Shown one piece after another: positions 51,769 to 62,200 of a stretch of 64,000 nucleotides of DNA. Location of the stretch: contig DATKPD010000078.1 of the NCBI GenBank assembly GCA_035524315.1, positions 183,871-247,870 on the forward strand. Reading direction: 5' to 3'. The position numbers were made by a program, and so were the translations under genes. The stretch comes from BOG-938 sp035524315. GTDB lineage: Bacteria; Pseudomonadota; Alphaproteobacteria; Caulobacterales; Caulobacteraceae. Within the stretch, counting starts at the first letter, position 1, and the number at the start of each line of letters is the position of its first letter. The notes under the pieces are model-generated. The model did not search any database. It was not told the DNA's origin and saw nothing but the letters and a program-made list of their open reading frames with translations.

Positions 51769-54252
51769 ATGTCAGCAGCCACCGATGTCGCCGCCAAGAT
51801 CGCGTTGCCCGGCGAGGACGACCAGGTCGTCGCCATGCGCCGGGCCCTTGTGGCCAAGCTCACCTACGCCGTGGGCAAGGACCCGATCGTCGCCAGCAAG
51901 CACGACTGGTATCTGGCCACCGCCCTGACGGTTCGCGACCGCATCGTCGACCGCTGGTTCCCCTCCACCCGCGCCATCTACGAACAGAAGCGCAAGCGGG
52001 TCTATTATCTGTCGCTGGAGTTCCTGATCGGACGGTTGCTGTTCGACAGCCTCAACAATCTGCAACTGACCGACACCGTCCGCTCGGCCCTCGGCGAACT
52101 GGGCGTGGACCTCGACGCCCTGCGCGAGATCGAGCCGGACGCGGCCCTGGGCAACGGCGGCCTGGGGCGTCTGGCGGCGTGCTTCATGGAGTCCATGGCC
52201 ACGCTCGGCGTCGCCGCCTACGGCTACGGCATCCGCTACGACCACGGCCTGTTCCGCCAGAAGATCAAGGACGGCTGGCAATCGGAGGCCCCGGAGAACT
52301 GGCTCGCCTCGGGCAACCCCTGGGAGTTCGAACGGCCCGAGGTGATCTATGCGATCGGCTTCGGCGGCCAGGTCGAGGCCAGCGAAGGCCCCGACGGCAA
52401 GCCGGTCTACGACTGGTTTCCCGCCGAGACGGTCGAGGCCATGGCCTATGACACGCCGATGGTCGGATGGCGCGGCCGGAACGTGAACACGCTGCGCCTG
52501 TGGACGGCGCGCGCGCCCGATCCGCTGCGCCTGGACGCCTTCAACCGTGGCGATCACATCGGCGCCCTTGCGTCATCCGCCCGCGCCACCGCCATCTCCC
52601 AGGTGCTCTACCCGTCCGACGAAAGCGCGGCCGGCGAGGAGTTGCGCCTGCGTCAGGAGTACTTCTTCTCGTCTGCCGCCCTGCAGGACATCGTCCGCCG
52701 CCATCTGCGCCAGCACGGCGATCTGCGCACCCTGCACGAGCACGTGGCGATCCAACTCAACGACACTCACCCGGCCATCGCCATTCCCGAACTGATGCGC
52801 ATCCTGGTCGATGTGCACGGCATCGAGTGGGACGACGCGTGGGACATCACGGTCAACACCTTCAGCTACACCAACCACACCCTGTTGCCCGAGGCGCTCG
52901 AGCATTGGGGCGTGCCGCTGATGGAGCGGCTGCTGCCCCGGCATATGCAGATTATCTACCTGATCAACGCGGTGAACCTCGACAAACTGAAGGCCGAAAA
53001 GCTCATTTCCGACGAGGAGTTGGGCCAGGTGTCGCTGATCGACGAGCACGGCGCGCGCAAGGTGCGCATGGGCTGGCTCAGTTTCGTGGGCTCGCACAAG
53101 GTCAACGGCGTGTCGGCCCTGCACACCGAGCTGATGAAGAGCACGGTGTTCTCCGTCTTTCACCGCATCTATCCGGACCGGATCATCAACAAGACCAACG
53201 GCATCACCTTCCGCAGATGGCTGATGGAGGCCAATCCCGGCCTGACCAAACTGCTGGTCGATACGGCGGGTCCGGCGATCCTGGACGACCCGGCGGCGCT
53301 GTCGGGCTTCGCCGAGTTCGCCGACGATGCCGGCGTTCAGGACCGCTTCAAGGCCATCCGCCGCGAGCACAAGGTCAAGCTGGCGGCCCTGATCCAGGCC
53401 CGGCTGGGGACCAAGGTCGATCCCGACGCGCTGTTCGACACCCACATCAAGCGCCAGCACGAGTACAAGCGCCAGCTGCTCAACATCCTCGAGACCGTGG
53501 CCCTTTACGACGCCATGCGCGCCCAGCCCACCCGCGCCTGGGCGCCGCGGGTCAAGATCTTCGCTGGGAAGGCGGCCGCCAGCTATTATAACGCCAAGCT
53601 GATCATCAAGCTGATCAACGACGTGGCCCATGTGGTCAACAGCGACCCCACCCTGCGCGGCCTGCTCAAGGTGGTGTTCCTGCCGAACTACAACGTGTCC
53701 CTGGCCGAGAGCATCATCCCCGCCTCTGACCTGTCCGAACAGATCTCGACCGCGGGCATGGAGGCCTCGGGCACCGGCAACATGAAGCTAGGCCTCAACG
53801 GAGCCCTCACTATCGGCACGCTCGACGGCGCCAATGTCGAGATGAAGGACAAGGTCGGCGACGACAACATCTTCATCTTTGGCTTGACCGCCGCCGAAGT
53901 AGAGCAGCGTCGGCGCGAGGGCCTGGGCACCGAGGAGATCATCGCCAACTCGCCGATGTTGCAACAGGTCCTCGATCAGATCGGCGGCGGCGGCTTCTCG
54001 CCGTCCACGCCCGATCTTTACCGTGGTCTGCTCGACGGCCTGGTCCAGCACGACCACTTCCTCGTGCTCAACGACTTCGAATCCTATGCGGCCAAGCAGC
54101 GCGAGGTCGACGCCAAATGGCGCGACGAGAAGGCTTGGTGGCATTCGGCGATTGTAAACACGGCCAACATGGGCTTCTTCTCCTCGGACCGCACCATTCG
54201 CGAGTACGCGGAGCAGATTTGGAACGTACCGGTCACGGCCCGCCGTCGGTGA
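51769..54252 (+). CDS. glgP: GlgP: glycogen/maltodextrin phosphorylase
   Basis: An 827-residue GT35 phosphorylase that releases glucose-1-phosphate from glycogen ends. Conserved parts include the N-terminal YYLSLEFLIGRLL, GNGGLGRLAACF, QLNDTHPAIAIPELMRIL, the TNGITFRRWL segment and the pyridoxal-phosphate site EASGTGNMKLGLNGALTIGT with its lysine. Length is typical. The ATG at 51769 is preferred; family members start near here and an AGGGG lies upstream. It is first in the glg operon and overlaps glgB by 4 bases (GTGA), which couples breakdown and branching enzymes. Confidence 0.95.
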   Translation: MSAATDVAAKIALPGEDDQVVAMRRALVAKLTYAVGKDPIVASKHDWYLATALTVRDRIVDRWFPSTRAIYEQKRKRVYYLSLEFLIGRLLFDSLNNLQLTDTVRSALGELGVDLDALREIEPDAALGNGGLGRLAACFMESMATLGVAAYGYGIRYDHGLFRQKIKDGWQSEAPENWLASGNPWEFERPEVIYAIGFGGQVEASEGPDGKPVYDWFPAETVEAMAYDTPMVGWRGRNVNTLRLWTARAPDPLRLDAFNRGDHIGALASSARATAISQVLYPSDESAAGEELRLRQEYFFSSAALQDIVRRHLRQHGDLRTLHEHVAIQLNDTHPAIAIPELMRILVDVHGIEWDDAWDITVNTFSYTNHTLLPEALEHWGVPLMERLLPRHMQIIYLINAVNLDKLKAEKLISDEELGQVSLIDEHGARKVRMGWLSFVGSHKVNGVSALHTELMKSTVFSVFHRIYPDRIINKTNGITFRRWLMEANPGLTKLLVDTAGPAILDDPAALSGFAEFADDAGVQDRFKAIRREHKVKLAALIQARLGTKVDPDALFDTHIKRQHEYKRQLLNILETVALYDAMRAQPTRAWAPRVKIFAGKAAASYYNAKLIIKLINDVAHVVNSDPTLRGLLKVVFLPNYNVSLAESIIPASDLSEQISTAGMEASGTGNMKLGLNGALTIGTLDGANVEMKDKVGDDNIFIFGLTAAEVEQRRREGLGTEEIIANSPMLQQVLDQIGGGGFSPSTPDLYRGLLDGLVQHDHFLVLNDFESYAAKQREVDAKWRDEKAWWHSAIVNTANMGFFSSDRTIREYAEQIWNVPVTARRR

Positions 54253-56465
54253 GCGAGACGGCCTCGGTCGACTGGCGTCTGGACGACGATAACGTCCGGG
54301 CGCTGGTCGAGGCGCGTCACGGCGATCCGTTCGCGGTTCTGGGCGCCCATCCCGCGCCGGGCGGCGTGGTCATTCGCACCTTCGCGCCTGGCGCCGAAAC
54401 GGTCGAGGCAGTCGATCCCACGGGCAAGCGTCTGGCGGTCCTGGAGCGGCGCCATCCCGACGGCGTGTTCGAGGGCCTGGTCCAGGGCCTGGTCTGGGAC
54501 GAGCGTCCGGCGGCCTACCGCCTGCACGCCGCCAACGCCGGGGGCGCCTGGACCTTCGATGACCCCTACCGCTTCGGGCCGACGCTGGGCCAGATCGACG
54601 ACTACCTGTTCGTGGAAGGTGCGCACCGCGATCTGTGGCGCAAGCTCGGCGCGCACCCGGCCGAACACGAGGGCGTGTGGGGCGTGCGTTTCGCCGTGTG
54701 GGCGCCGCATGCCCGGCGTGTATCGGTGGTGGGCGACTTCAACACCTGGGACGGCCGGCGCGCCCAGATGCGCAGGCGCGTGGACAGCGGCGTGTGGGAG
54801 ATCTTCCTCCCGGACGTCGAGGTCGGGACCCACTACAAGTTCGAAATCATCGGGCCGGACGGCGAACTGCTGCCGCTCAAGGCCGATCCCTTCGGATTCT
54901 CGGCGCAGATGCGGCCTCTGACCGCCTCGGTGGTGGCCCAGATCGACGATTTTGTCTGGACGGACGACGCCTACATGGCCCGCCGCGGCGAGGGCGAGCC
55001 CCGGCGGCGGCCGATCTCGATCTACGAGGTGCACCTGGGCTCGTGGCGCCGCCGACCCGACGGCGGCTTCGTCAGCTATGACGAACTGGCCCAGACCCTT
55101 GTGCCCTACGCCGCCGACATGGGCTTCACCCATCTGGAGTTCATGCCGATCAGCGAGCATCCGCTGGACGACTCCTGGGGCTACCAGCCGATCGGCCTGT
55201 TCGCGCCTACCGCCCGCTTCGGCGATCCGGCCGGCTTCGCGCGCCTGGTCGACGCCGCGCACCGCGCCGGCCTGGGCGTGATCCTCGACTGGGCGGGCGC
55301 GCACTTTCCGGTCGACGCCCACGGCCTGTACCGCTTTGACGGCACGGCGCTCTACGAACACGCCGACCCGCGCCAGGGATTCCACCCCGATTGGAACACG
55401 GCGATCTTCGACTTCGGCCGGCGCGAGGTGTGCAATATCCTGTGGGCCAACGCCCTCTACTGGCTGGAGGTCTTCCACGTCGACGCCCTGCGCGTGGACG
55501 CCGTCGCCTCGATGCTCTACCTCGACTATTCACGTAAAGCCGGCGAGTGGATCCCCAACGCCGAAGGCGGTCGCGAGAACCGCCAGGCTGAGGCCTTCCT
55601 CAAAGGCCTCAACACCCTGACCTACGCCGCCCAGCCGTCGTCGCTGACCTTCGCCGAGGAATCCACCACCTGGCCCGGCGTCAGCCGACCGGTCGACCAG
55701 GGCGGGCTGGGGTTCGGCTTCAAGTGGAACATGGGCTGGATGAACGACACCCTGGACTATATGTCCAAGGAGCCGGTCCACCGGCGCTGGCATCAAAACG
55801 CGCTGACGTTCGGCCTGATCTACACCTTCACCGAGAACTTCGTGCTGCCGCTGTCGCACGACGAGGTCGTGCACGGCAAAGGCTCGATCCTTGGGCGCAT
55901 GCCGGGCGACACTTGGCAGAAGTTCGCGGGCGCGCGGGCCTACTACGGCTTCATGTGGGGCTATCCGGGCAAGAAGCTGCTGTTCATGGGCCAGGAGTTC
56001 GGACAGTGGACCGAATGGGACTTCCGCGGCCAGCTCGACTGGGCCCTGCTCGACTTCCCACTGCACGCCGGCCTGCGCCTTGCGATCGGCGACCTCAACC
56101 GCCTCTACCGCGAGACCTCGGCCCTGCACGCGCGCGACTGCGAGGAGGACGGCTTTCGCTGGCTGGTGGCCGATGACGCCGACCAGTCGGTCGTCGCCTG
56201 GGTCCGGTTCGGCGGGCCGGGGGAGCGGCCCGTGGCCGTCGTGTGCAACTTCACCCCTGTGCCGCGCCCGGCCTACCGCATCGGCCTGCCCGCCGCCGGC
56301 CATTGGCGTGAAGTGTTCAATTCCGACGCCAGCGTCTACGGCGGCTCGGGCCAGGGCAATTTCGGCGGCGTGACCGCCTGGGACGCGCCCTCGCACGGCT
56401 GGCCGGCCACGGCCGAGGTCGTCATCCCGCCTTTGGGCGCCATATTTCTTCGATACGACTCGTAG
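54249..56465 (+). CDS. glgB: GlgB: 1,4-alpha-glucan branching enzyme
   Basis: A 738-residue GH13 branching enzyme. It has an extra N-terminal domain (HGDPFAVLGAHPAPGGVVIR), a CBM48 domain (WGVRFAVWAPHARRVSVVGDFNTWDG) and the catalytic barrel with nucleophile aspartate in DALRVDAVASMLYLDY, acid/base glutamate in TFAEESTTWPG and transition-state aspartate in LPLSHDEVVHGK. It makes alpha-1,6 branches in glycogen. It starts with GTG at 54249, overlapping the glgP stop; an in-frame extension to 54117 shadows glgP. All catalytic residues are intact. Confidence 0.95.
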   Translation: MSETASVDWRLDDDNVRALVEARHGDPFAVLGAHPAPGGVVIRTFAPGAETVEAVDPTGKRLAVLERRHPDGVFEGLVQGLVWDERPAAYRLHAANAGGAWTFDDPYRFGPTLGQIDDYLFVEGAHRDLWRKLGAHPAEHEGVWGVRFAVWAPHARRVSVVGDFNTWDGRRAQMRRRVDSGVWEIFLPDVEVGTHYKFEIIGPDGELLPLKADPFGFSAQMRPLTASVVAQIDDFVWTDDAYMARRGEGEPRRRPISIYEVHLGSWRRRPDGGFVSYDELAQTLVPYAADMGFTHLEFMPISEHPLDDSWGYQPIGLFAPTARFGDPAGFARLVDAAHRAGLGVILDWAGAHFPVDAHGLYRFDGTALYEHADPRQGFHPDWNTAIFDFGRREVCNILWANALYWLEVFHVDALRVDAVASMLYLDYSRKAGEWIPNAEGGRENRQAEAFLKGLNTLTYAAQPSSLTFAEESTTWPGVSRPVDQGGLGFGFKWNMGWMNDTLDYMSKEPVHRRWHQNALTFGLIYTFTENFVLPLSHDEVVHGKGSILGRMPGDTWQKFAGARAYYGFMWGYPGKKLLFMGQEFGQWTEWDFRGQLDWALLDFPLHAGLRLAIGDLNRLYRETSALHARDCEEDGFRWLVADDADQSVVAWVRFGGPGERPVAVVCNFTPVPRPAYRIGLPAAGHWREVFNSDASVYGGSGQGNFGGVTAWDAPSHGWPATAEVVIPPLGAIFLRYDS

Positions 56466-56517
56466 AGGCTGTATCGGTAGCGCCCGTGACCCCTACCCCT
56501 AGCAAGGCCCAAAGACC

Positions 56518-57786
56518 ATGAGACAAAGCACGAGCGCCAGCGGCCCCCTCTCGCGTCACGCCATGGCCTATGTGCTGGCCGGCGGCCGCGGCAGCCGGCT
56601 GCTCGAGCTGACCGACGTGCGCGCCAAGCCCGCGGTCTATTTCGGCGGCAAGTTCCGCATCATCGATTTCGCCCTGTCCAACGCGCTCAATTCCGGCATC
56701 CGGCGCATCGCGGTGGCGACCCAGTACAAGGCCCACAGCCTGATCCGCCACCTGCAGCGCGGCTGGAACTTCTTCCGTCCCGAGCGCAACGAGACCTTCG
56801 ACATCCTGCCCGCCAGCCAGCGGGTCTCCGAAGAGAAGTGGTACCTGGGCACCGCCGATGCGGTGTATCAGAACATGGACATCGTGCTGGACTACGACAC
56901 CCGCTTCATCGTCGTGCTGGCGGGCGATCACGTCTACAAGATGGACTATGAACCCATGCTGCAACAGCATGTGGAGCAGGGCGCCGACGTCACCGTGGGC
57001 TGCCTGGAAGTGCCGCGCATGGAGGCGACGGGCTTCGGCGTGATGGCGGTGGACGCCACCGACCGCATTACCGCCTTCGTCGAGAAGCCGGCCGATCCGC
57101 CGCCCATGCCGGGCAATCCCGACCTGGCCCTGGCCAGCATGGGCATCTACGTCTTCAACACCGATTTCCTGGCCGAGGTGCTGCGCCGGGACGCGGCCGA
57201 CCCCAACTCCCAGCACGACTTCGGCAAGGACATCATCCCGAGGTTGGTCAAGGAGGCCAAGGCGGTCGCCCACCCCTACAGCCGCTCGGCCATCCGCTCT
57301 GAGGAAGGCGCCGAGCCCTATTGGCGCGACGTGGGTACGATCGACAGCTACTTCGCCGCTAACATCGACCTGACCGAGGTGGTCCCCGACCTGGACCTCT
57401 ACGACCGCTCATGGCCGATCTGGACCCATAGCGAGATGAACGCGCCGGCCAAGTTCGTGCACGACCATCCGGGCCGGCGCGGCCTGGCGATCTCCTCGCT
57501 GGTGGCGGGCGACTGCGTGGTCTCGGGCTCGACCGTGTGGCGCTCGCTTTTGTTCAGCGGGGTGCGGGCCAATTCCTATTCGTCGGTCGAGCTCGGCGTG
57601 ATCCTGCCGGGCGTGACCATCGGCCGGTCGTGCCGTCTACGCAACGTGATCGTCGACCGCGGCGTGACCATCCCCGAGGGACTGGTGGTGGGCGACGATC
57701 CGGTGGTGGACGCTCAGCGCTTCCGCCGCACGGAGAGCGGCGTGTGCCTGATCACCCAGGCGATGATCAATCGGCTGGGATACTGA
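56518..57786 (+). CDS. glgC: GlgC: glucose-1-phosphate adenylyltransferase
   Basis: A 422-residue ADP-glucose pyrophosphorylase, the first committed step of glycogen synthesis. The nucleotide-binding start is VLAGGRGSRLLELTDVRAKP, followed by FGGKFRIIDFALSNALNSGI, the catalytic aspartate region AGDHVYKMDY, and the C-terminal left-handed beta helix (VVSGSTVWRSLLFSGVR, GCRLRNVIVDRG-like hexad repeats). It lies 52 bases after glgB with an AAGG ribosome site. Allosteric control by glycolytic intermediates is usual for the family. Confidence 0.95.
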   Translation: MRQSTSASGPLSRHAMAYVLAGGRGSRLLELTDVRAKPAVYFGGKFRIIDFALSNALNSGIRRIAVATQYKAHSLIRHLQRGWNFFRPERNETFDILPASQRVSEEKWYLGTADAVYQNMDIVLDYDTRFIVVLAGDHVYKMDYEPMLQQHVEQGADVTVGCLEVPRMEATGFGVMAVDATDRITAFVEKPADPPPMPGNPDLALASMGIYVFNTDFLAEVLRRDAADPNSQHDFGKDIIPRLVKEAKAVAHPYSRSAIRSEEGAEPYWRDVGTIDSYFAANIDLTEVVPDLDLYDRSWPIWTHSEMNAPAKFVHDHPGRRGLAISSLVAGDCVVSGSTVWRSLLFSGVRANSYSSVELGVILPGVTIGRSCRLRNVIVDRGVTIPEGLVVGDDPVVDAQRFRRTESGVCLITQAMINRLGY

Positions 57787-57791
57787 CCGGG

Positions 57792-59249
57792 ATGAGCCGG
57801 CTGGACGTCCTCGCCGTCGTCTCGGAAATCTATCCCCTCATCAAGACCGGCGGCCTGGCCGACGTGGCCGGGGCGCTGCCGCCGGCCCTGGCGCCGCTCG
57901 ACGTGCGGGTGCGCACCTTGGTCCCCGGCTATCCAGCGGTGCTGGCTGCGCTCGACAAGTCCAGCGTGGCGCGCGCCCTGCCTGACCTGTACGGCCGCCC
58001 GGCGCGCGTGCTGCGCGCCGCCGCGGGCGCCCTGGACCTGTTCGTGCTGGACGCCCCGCATCTCTACGACCGCCCGGGCGGGCCCTACACCGGCGCCGAC
58101 GGGCGCGACTTTCCCGACAACGCCGTGCGGTTCGCCGCCCTGGCGCGCGTGGGCGCGTGGATCGGCCAGGGCCTGGTGCCTCGCTACAGCCCCGCCGTGA
58201 TCCACGCCCACGACTGGCAGGCCGGCCTGACCCCGGCCTTCCTGCACTTCGGCGGCGGCCCGCGCCCCGCGGTGGTCGCCACCATTCATAACCTGGCGTT
58301 TCAGGGCCAATTCGATCGCCGGCTGCTGGCCGGCCTGGGCCTGCCGCCGCAGGCCTACACCGCCGACGGCGTGGAGTATTACGGCGACATCGGTTTCCTC
58401 AAGGCGGCCCTGCGGCTGTCGGACTGGATCACCACCGTCTCCCCAACCTACGCCGCCGAGATCTGCACGCTGGAAGGCGGCATGGGCCTGCAGGGCCTGC
58501 TGCGCGGCCGCTCGGACCGGCTGTCGGGCATATTGAACGGCATCGACATCGAGGTGTGGAATCCGGCGGCCGATCCCCTCCTCGCCGCCCCGTTCAGCGC
58601 CCACGACATCGGGGCCCGCGCCGCCGACAAGGCCGCGCTGCAGGCCCGCTTCGGCCTCGAGCCCGATCCGGACGCGCTGCTGTTCGGGGTGATCTCGCGC
58701 CTGGGCTGGCAAAAGGGGCTGGACCTGCTGCTCGAAGCCCTGCCGACCCTTCTGGGCGAAGGCGGTCAACTGGCGGTGCTGGGCTCAGGCGATCCCGGCC
58801 TGCAGAGCGGCTTCGCCCAGGCCGCCGCCGCGCATCCGGGGCGCATCGGCTGCGTGTTCGGCTATAGCGAGCCTCTGGCTCACCAGATCCAGGCCGGGGC
58901 CGACAGCCTGATCGTGCCCTCGCGCTTCGAGCCCTGCGGCCTGACCCAGCTGTGCGCCCTGCGCTACGGCGCTGTGCCCCTGGTGGCGCGGGTCGGCGGG
59001 CTGGCCGACACGGTGATCGACGCCACGCCCATGGCCCTGGGCGCGGGGGTCGCCACAGGGGTGCAGTTCGCCCCGGTGTCCGTCCCCATGCTGGAGCGCG
59101 CCATCCGCCGAACGGCGGAACTCTACCGCAGGCCCGAGACGTGGCGGCGAATTCAGGCCAACGGCATGGCCACTGACGTTTCCTGGCGCGAACCAGCCGG
59201 CGAATACGCCGCCCTGTTCCGGCGCTTGGCCGCCGACAGGGGCCTTTAG
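57792..59249 (+). CDS. glgA: GlgA: glycogen synthase
   Basis: A 485-residue GT5 glycogen synthase that extends alpha-1,4 chains from ADP-glucose. The ADP-glucose site KTGGLADVAGALP is near the N terminus, with HAHDWQAGLTPAFL, and the C-terminal domain has FGVISRLGWQKGLDLL and the catalytic VPSRFEPCGLTQLCALRYG. The ATG at 57792, 5 bases after the glgC stop, is the family start; the in-frame extension to 57537 only shadows glgC. It ends 3 bases before the GlgX-MalQ gene. Confidence 0.95.
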   Translation: MSRLDVLAVVSEIYPLIKTGGLADVAGALPPALAPLDVRVRTLVPGYPAVLAALDKSSVARALPDLYGRPARVLRAAAGALDLFVLDAPHLYDRPGGPYTGADGRDFPDNAVRFAALARVGAWIGQGLVPRYSPAVIHAHDWQAGLTPAFLHFGGGPRPAVVATIHNLAFQGQFDRRLLAGLGLPPQAYTADGVEYYGDIGFLKAALRLSDWITTVSPTYAAEICTLEGGMGLQGLLRGRSDRLSGILNGIDIEVWNPAADPLLAAPFSAHDIGARAADKAALQARFGLEPDPDALLFGVISRLGWQKGLDLLLEALPTLLGEGGQLAVLGSGDPGLQSGFAQAAAAHPGRIGCVFGYSEPLAHQIQAGADSLIVPSRFEPCGLTQLCALRYGAVPLVARVGGLADTVIDATPMALGAGVATGVQFAPVSVPMLERAIRRTAELYRRPETWRRIQANGMATDVSWREPAGEYAALFRRLAADRGL

Positions 59250-59252
59250 GCC

Positions 59253-62200
59253 ATGGGCTGGGGCGCGGTCAGCGAAGGTCAGCCGGGGCCCCTCGGCGTC
59301 TGGCCGTCGGGCGATGGGGTCAACGTGGCGGTGTGGTCCGGCTCGGCCACGGGCATCGACATCTGCCTGTTCGACGCGGACGGCCGCGAGCGGCGCATCC
59401 CTCTGCCGGCGCGCACCGGCCCGGTGTTTCACGGCCATGTGGCCGGCGTGGCCGAAGGCGCCCGCTACGGCCTGCGCGCCCAGGGCCCGTTCGACCCGGC
59501 GGCGGGGCTGAGGTTCGATCCGTCCAAGCTGCTGGTCGACCCCTACGCGGTCGCGCTCGACCGGCCGTTCGCCCTCAGCGCCAGCCAGTTCAGCCCTGAT
59601 CAGAATAGCGCCGACCAGAAATGGACCGACAGCGCGGCGGACACGCCCAAGGGGGTGGTGACAGCCCCTGCCCCGCCCGGGCCGCCGCCGTTGATCGCGC
59701 CATGGCGCGAGACGGTGATCTACGAGGCCCACGTTAAGGGCCTGACTCAGCGCCACCCGGACGTGCCGGAGGCGCAGCGGGGGACTTTCGCGGCCCTTGC
59801 CCATCCGGCCATCGTGCGCCACCTCAAGGATTTGGGCGTGACCACCCTTGAGCTGCTGCCAGTGGCCGCCTGGATCGACGAGCGGCATCTGCAGGCCCTG
59901 AGCCTGACCAACTACTGGGGCTACAACCCCGTGGCCTTCTGTGCGCCCGACCCACGCCTGGCGCCGGGGGGCTGGTCGGAGGTCCGCGCCGCCACCACAG
60001 CCCTGGCCGAGGCCGGGATCGAGACGGTGCTGGACGTGGTGTTCAACCACTCCGGCGAAGGCGACCACCTGGGGCCGACCCTGTCGCTGCGCGGCCTGGA
60101 CAACCCCGGCTACTACCGCCTGAACCCGGCCGACCGGTCGCGCTATATCGACGACAGCGGCACGGGCAACACCCTGGCCCTGGACCGGCCGCAGGGCGTG
60201 GCCCTGGCGATGGAGGCCATGCGCGCGTGGGTCAGGCGCGGCGGGGTCAGCGGGTTCCGCTTCGACCTGGCCACCGTGCTGGGGCGCCGTGACAACGGCT
60301 ACGATCCGTCGGCGCCTCTACTGGCCGCGATCGACCAGGACCCCGAGTTGCGCGGGCTGAAGCTGATCGCCGAGCCGTGGGATTGCGGCCTGGGCGGCTA
60401 CCAGCTGGGGACCTTCCCCGGCGCGTGGGGCGAATGGAACGATCAGTATCGCGACGGCCTTCGGCGGTTCTGGCGCGGCGACCAGGTCCCACTGGGGCGC
60501 CTGGCCGACGCCTGGGCCGGGTCGCAGCGCGCCATGGCCGGCCACGGTCGGCCCTCGCGCAGCGTCAACTTCATCACCGCCCACGACGGCTTCACCCTGG
60601 CGGACCTAGTCTCCTATGAGGCCAAGCACAATGAGGCCAACGGCGAGCACAACCGCGACGGAACCGACAACAACAGCTCGTGGAACGGCGGGGCGGAAGG
60701 CCCGACCGGCGACCCCGCCATCCTGGCTCGCCGGGCGCGCGACCAGCGGGCGCTGCTGTCGAGCCTGCTGCTGTCGCGCGGCGCGCCGATGCTGTCGATG
60801 GGCGCCGAACTCGGCCAGACCCAGCACGGCAACAACAACGCCTATTGCCAGGACGGCCCGCTCACCTGGCTCGACTGGCCGGGCGCGAACCCGGCCCTGA
60901 TCGCCTTCGTCGGCCGGCTGACCGCCGCGCGGCGCCAGCACGCGGCTCTGCGCGCCGACCGCTTTCTCACGGGCGAGGCGAGCGACACCCCCTATACCGA
61001 CGTGCAGTGGCTGCGGCCCGACGGCGCGCCAATGGCGCCGCACGAATGGGACGATCCGCACGGGGCGAGCCTGACCATCGTGCTGGCGGCGAAAGAGGAT
61101 GGCGGCGCGCTCGACCGCGTGGCGATCGTCGTCCACCGCGGGGACCAGTCCCTGGCCGCGCGCCTGCCCGATCCGCGCGACGGCTTCGGCTGGACCCTGC
61201 TGACCGACAGCGCCGACGACGCCCGCACCGGCCCGTTCGACGGCGACGCCTTCGTCGCCGACGCGCGATCCGTCGCGCTGCTCGCCGAGACCCCGACCAA
61301 ATACTCGCCCAGGGGCGTCAGCGACGATGTCCTGGCCGAGGTAGCCGACGCGGCGGGCGTGGCGCGCGAATGGTGGACACTGGATGGCGAGCGACACCTC
61401 GTCTCGCCCCAGACCCAGAGCGCCCTGCTGGCGGCCATGGGCATGGACATCGCCGCCCCGGGTCAGGCGCGTGAGGCGCTGTGGGCTCTGCGGCGCCCCG
61501 ATCACCTACCCCTGCCGCTGACCCAGGTCGTGCGCGAAGGCGAGGCCGCCAGTACGCGCGGGCCGCTGCGCGACGCCCTGCTGGAGGTCCTGGCGGAGGA
61601 CGGAACGGTGACCCTCGTCAAGGCCGCCGAGGGCCGGGCGCCGCTGCAGGGCCTAAGGCCCGGCCGCTATCGCATCCGCTCGGGCCCGCACGAGGGCCGC
61701 CTGATCGTCGCCCCGCGCCGGGCGTTCCAGCCCGAACTGACCAAGGGGCGTCTGCTCGGTCTGTCGGCCCAACTCTATGGCGTGCGCACCGACCAAGAGC
61801 GCCTGAGCATGGGCGATCTTGGGACCCTGGCGACCTTGTGCGAGCAGGCGTCGGGCCAGGGGCTCGACCTTGTGGGGATCAACCCGCTGCACGCGCTGTT
61901 TCCGCACGACCGCTCCAAGGCCAGCCCTTACTACCCCTCCGACCGACGGTTCCTCGATCCGATCCATATCGGCCTGGACGGCGTGCTGGCCAAGGGCGCG
62001 CCAGAGACGGGCTGGGGCGGCATGGTCGACTACGCGGCGGTGTGGGCGCGCAAGTCCGACGCCCTAGAACAGCTGTTCAAACCCTTCGAACAGCCGCCCC
62101 CCTACCCCGACGCCTTCTCGATGTTCATCGCCAAGGGCGGCGATGAGCTGGAGCGATTCGCGGCGTTCCAGGCCATAGCCGAGCTCTATCCCGAACGCCC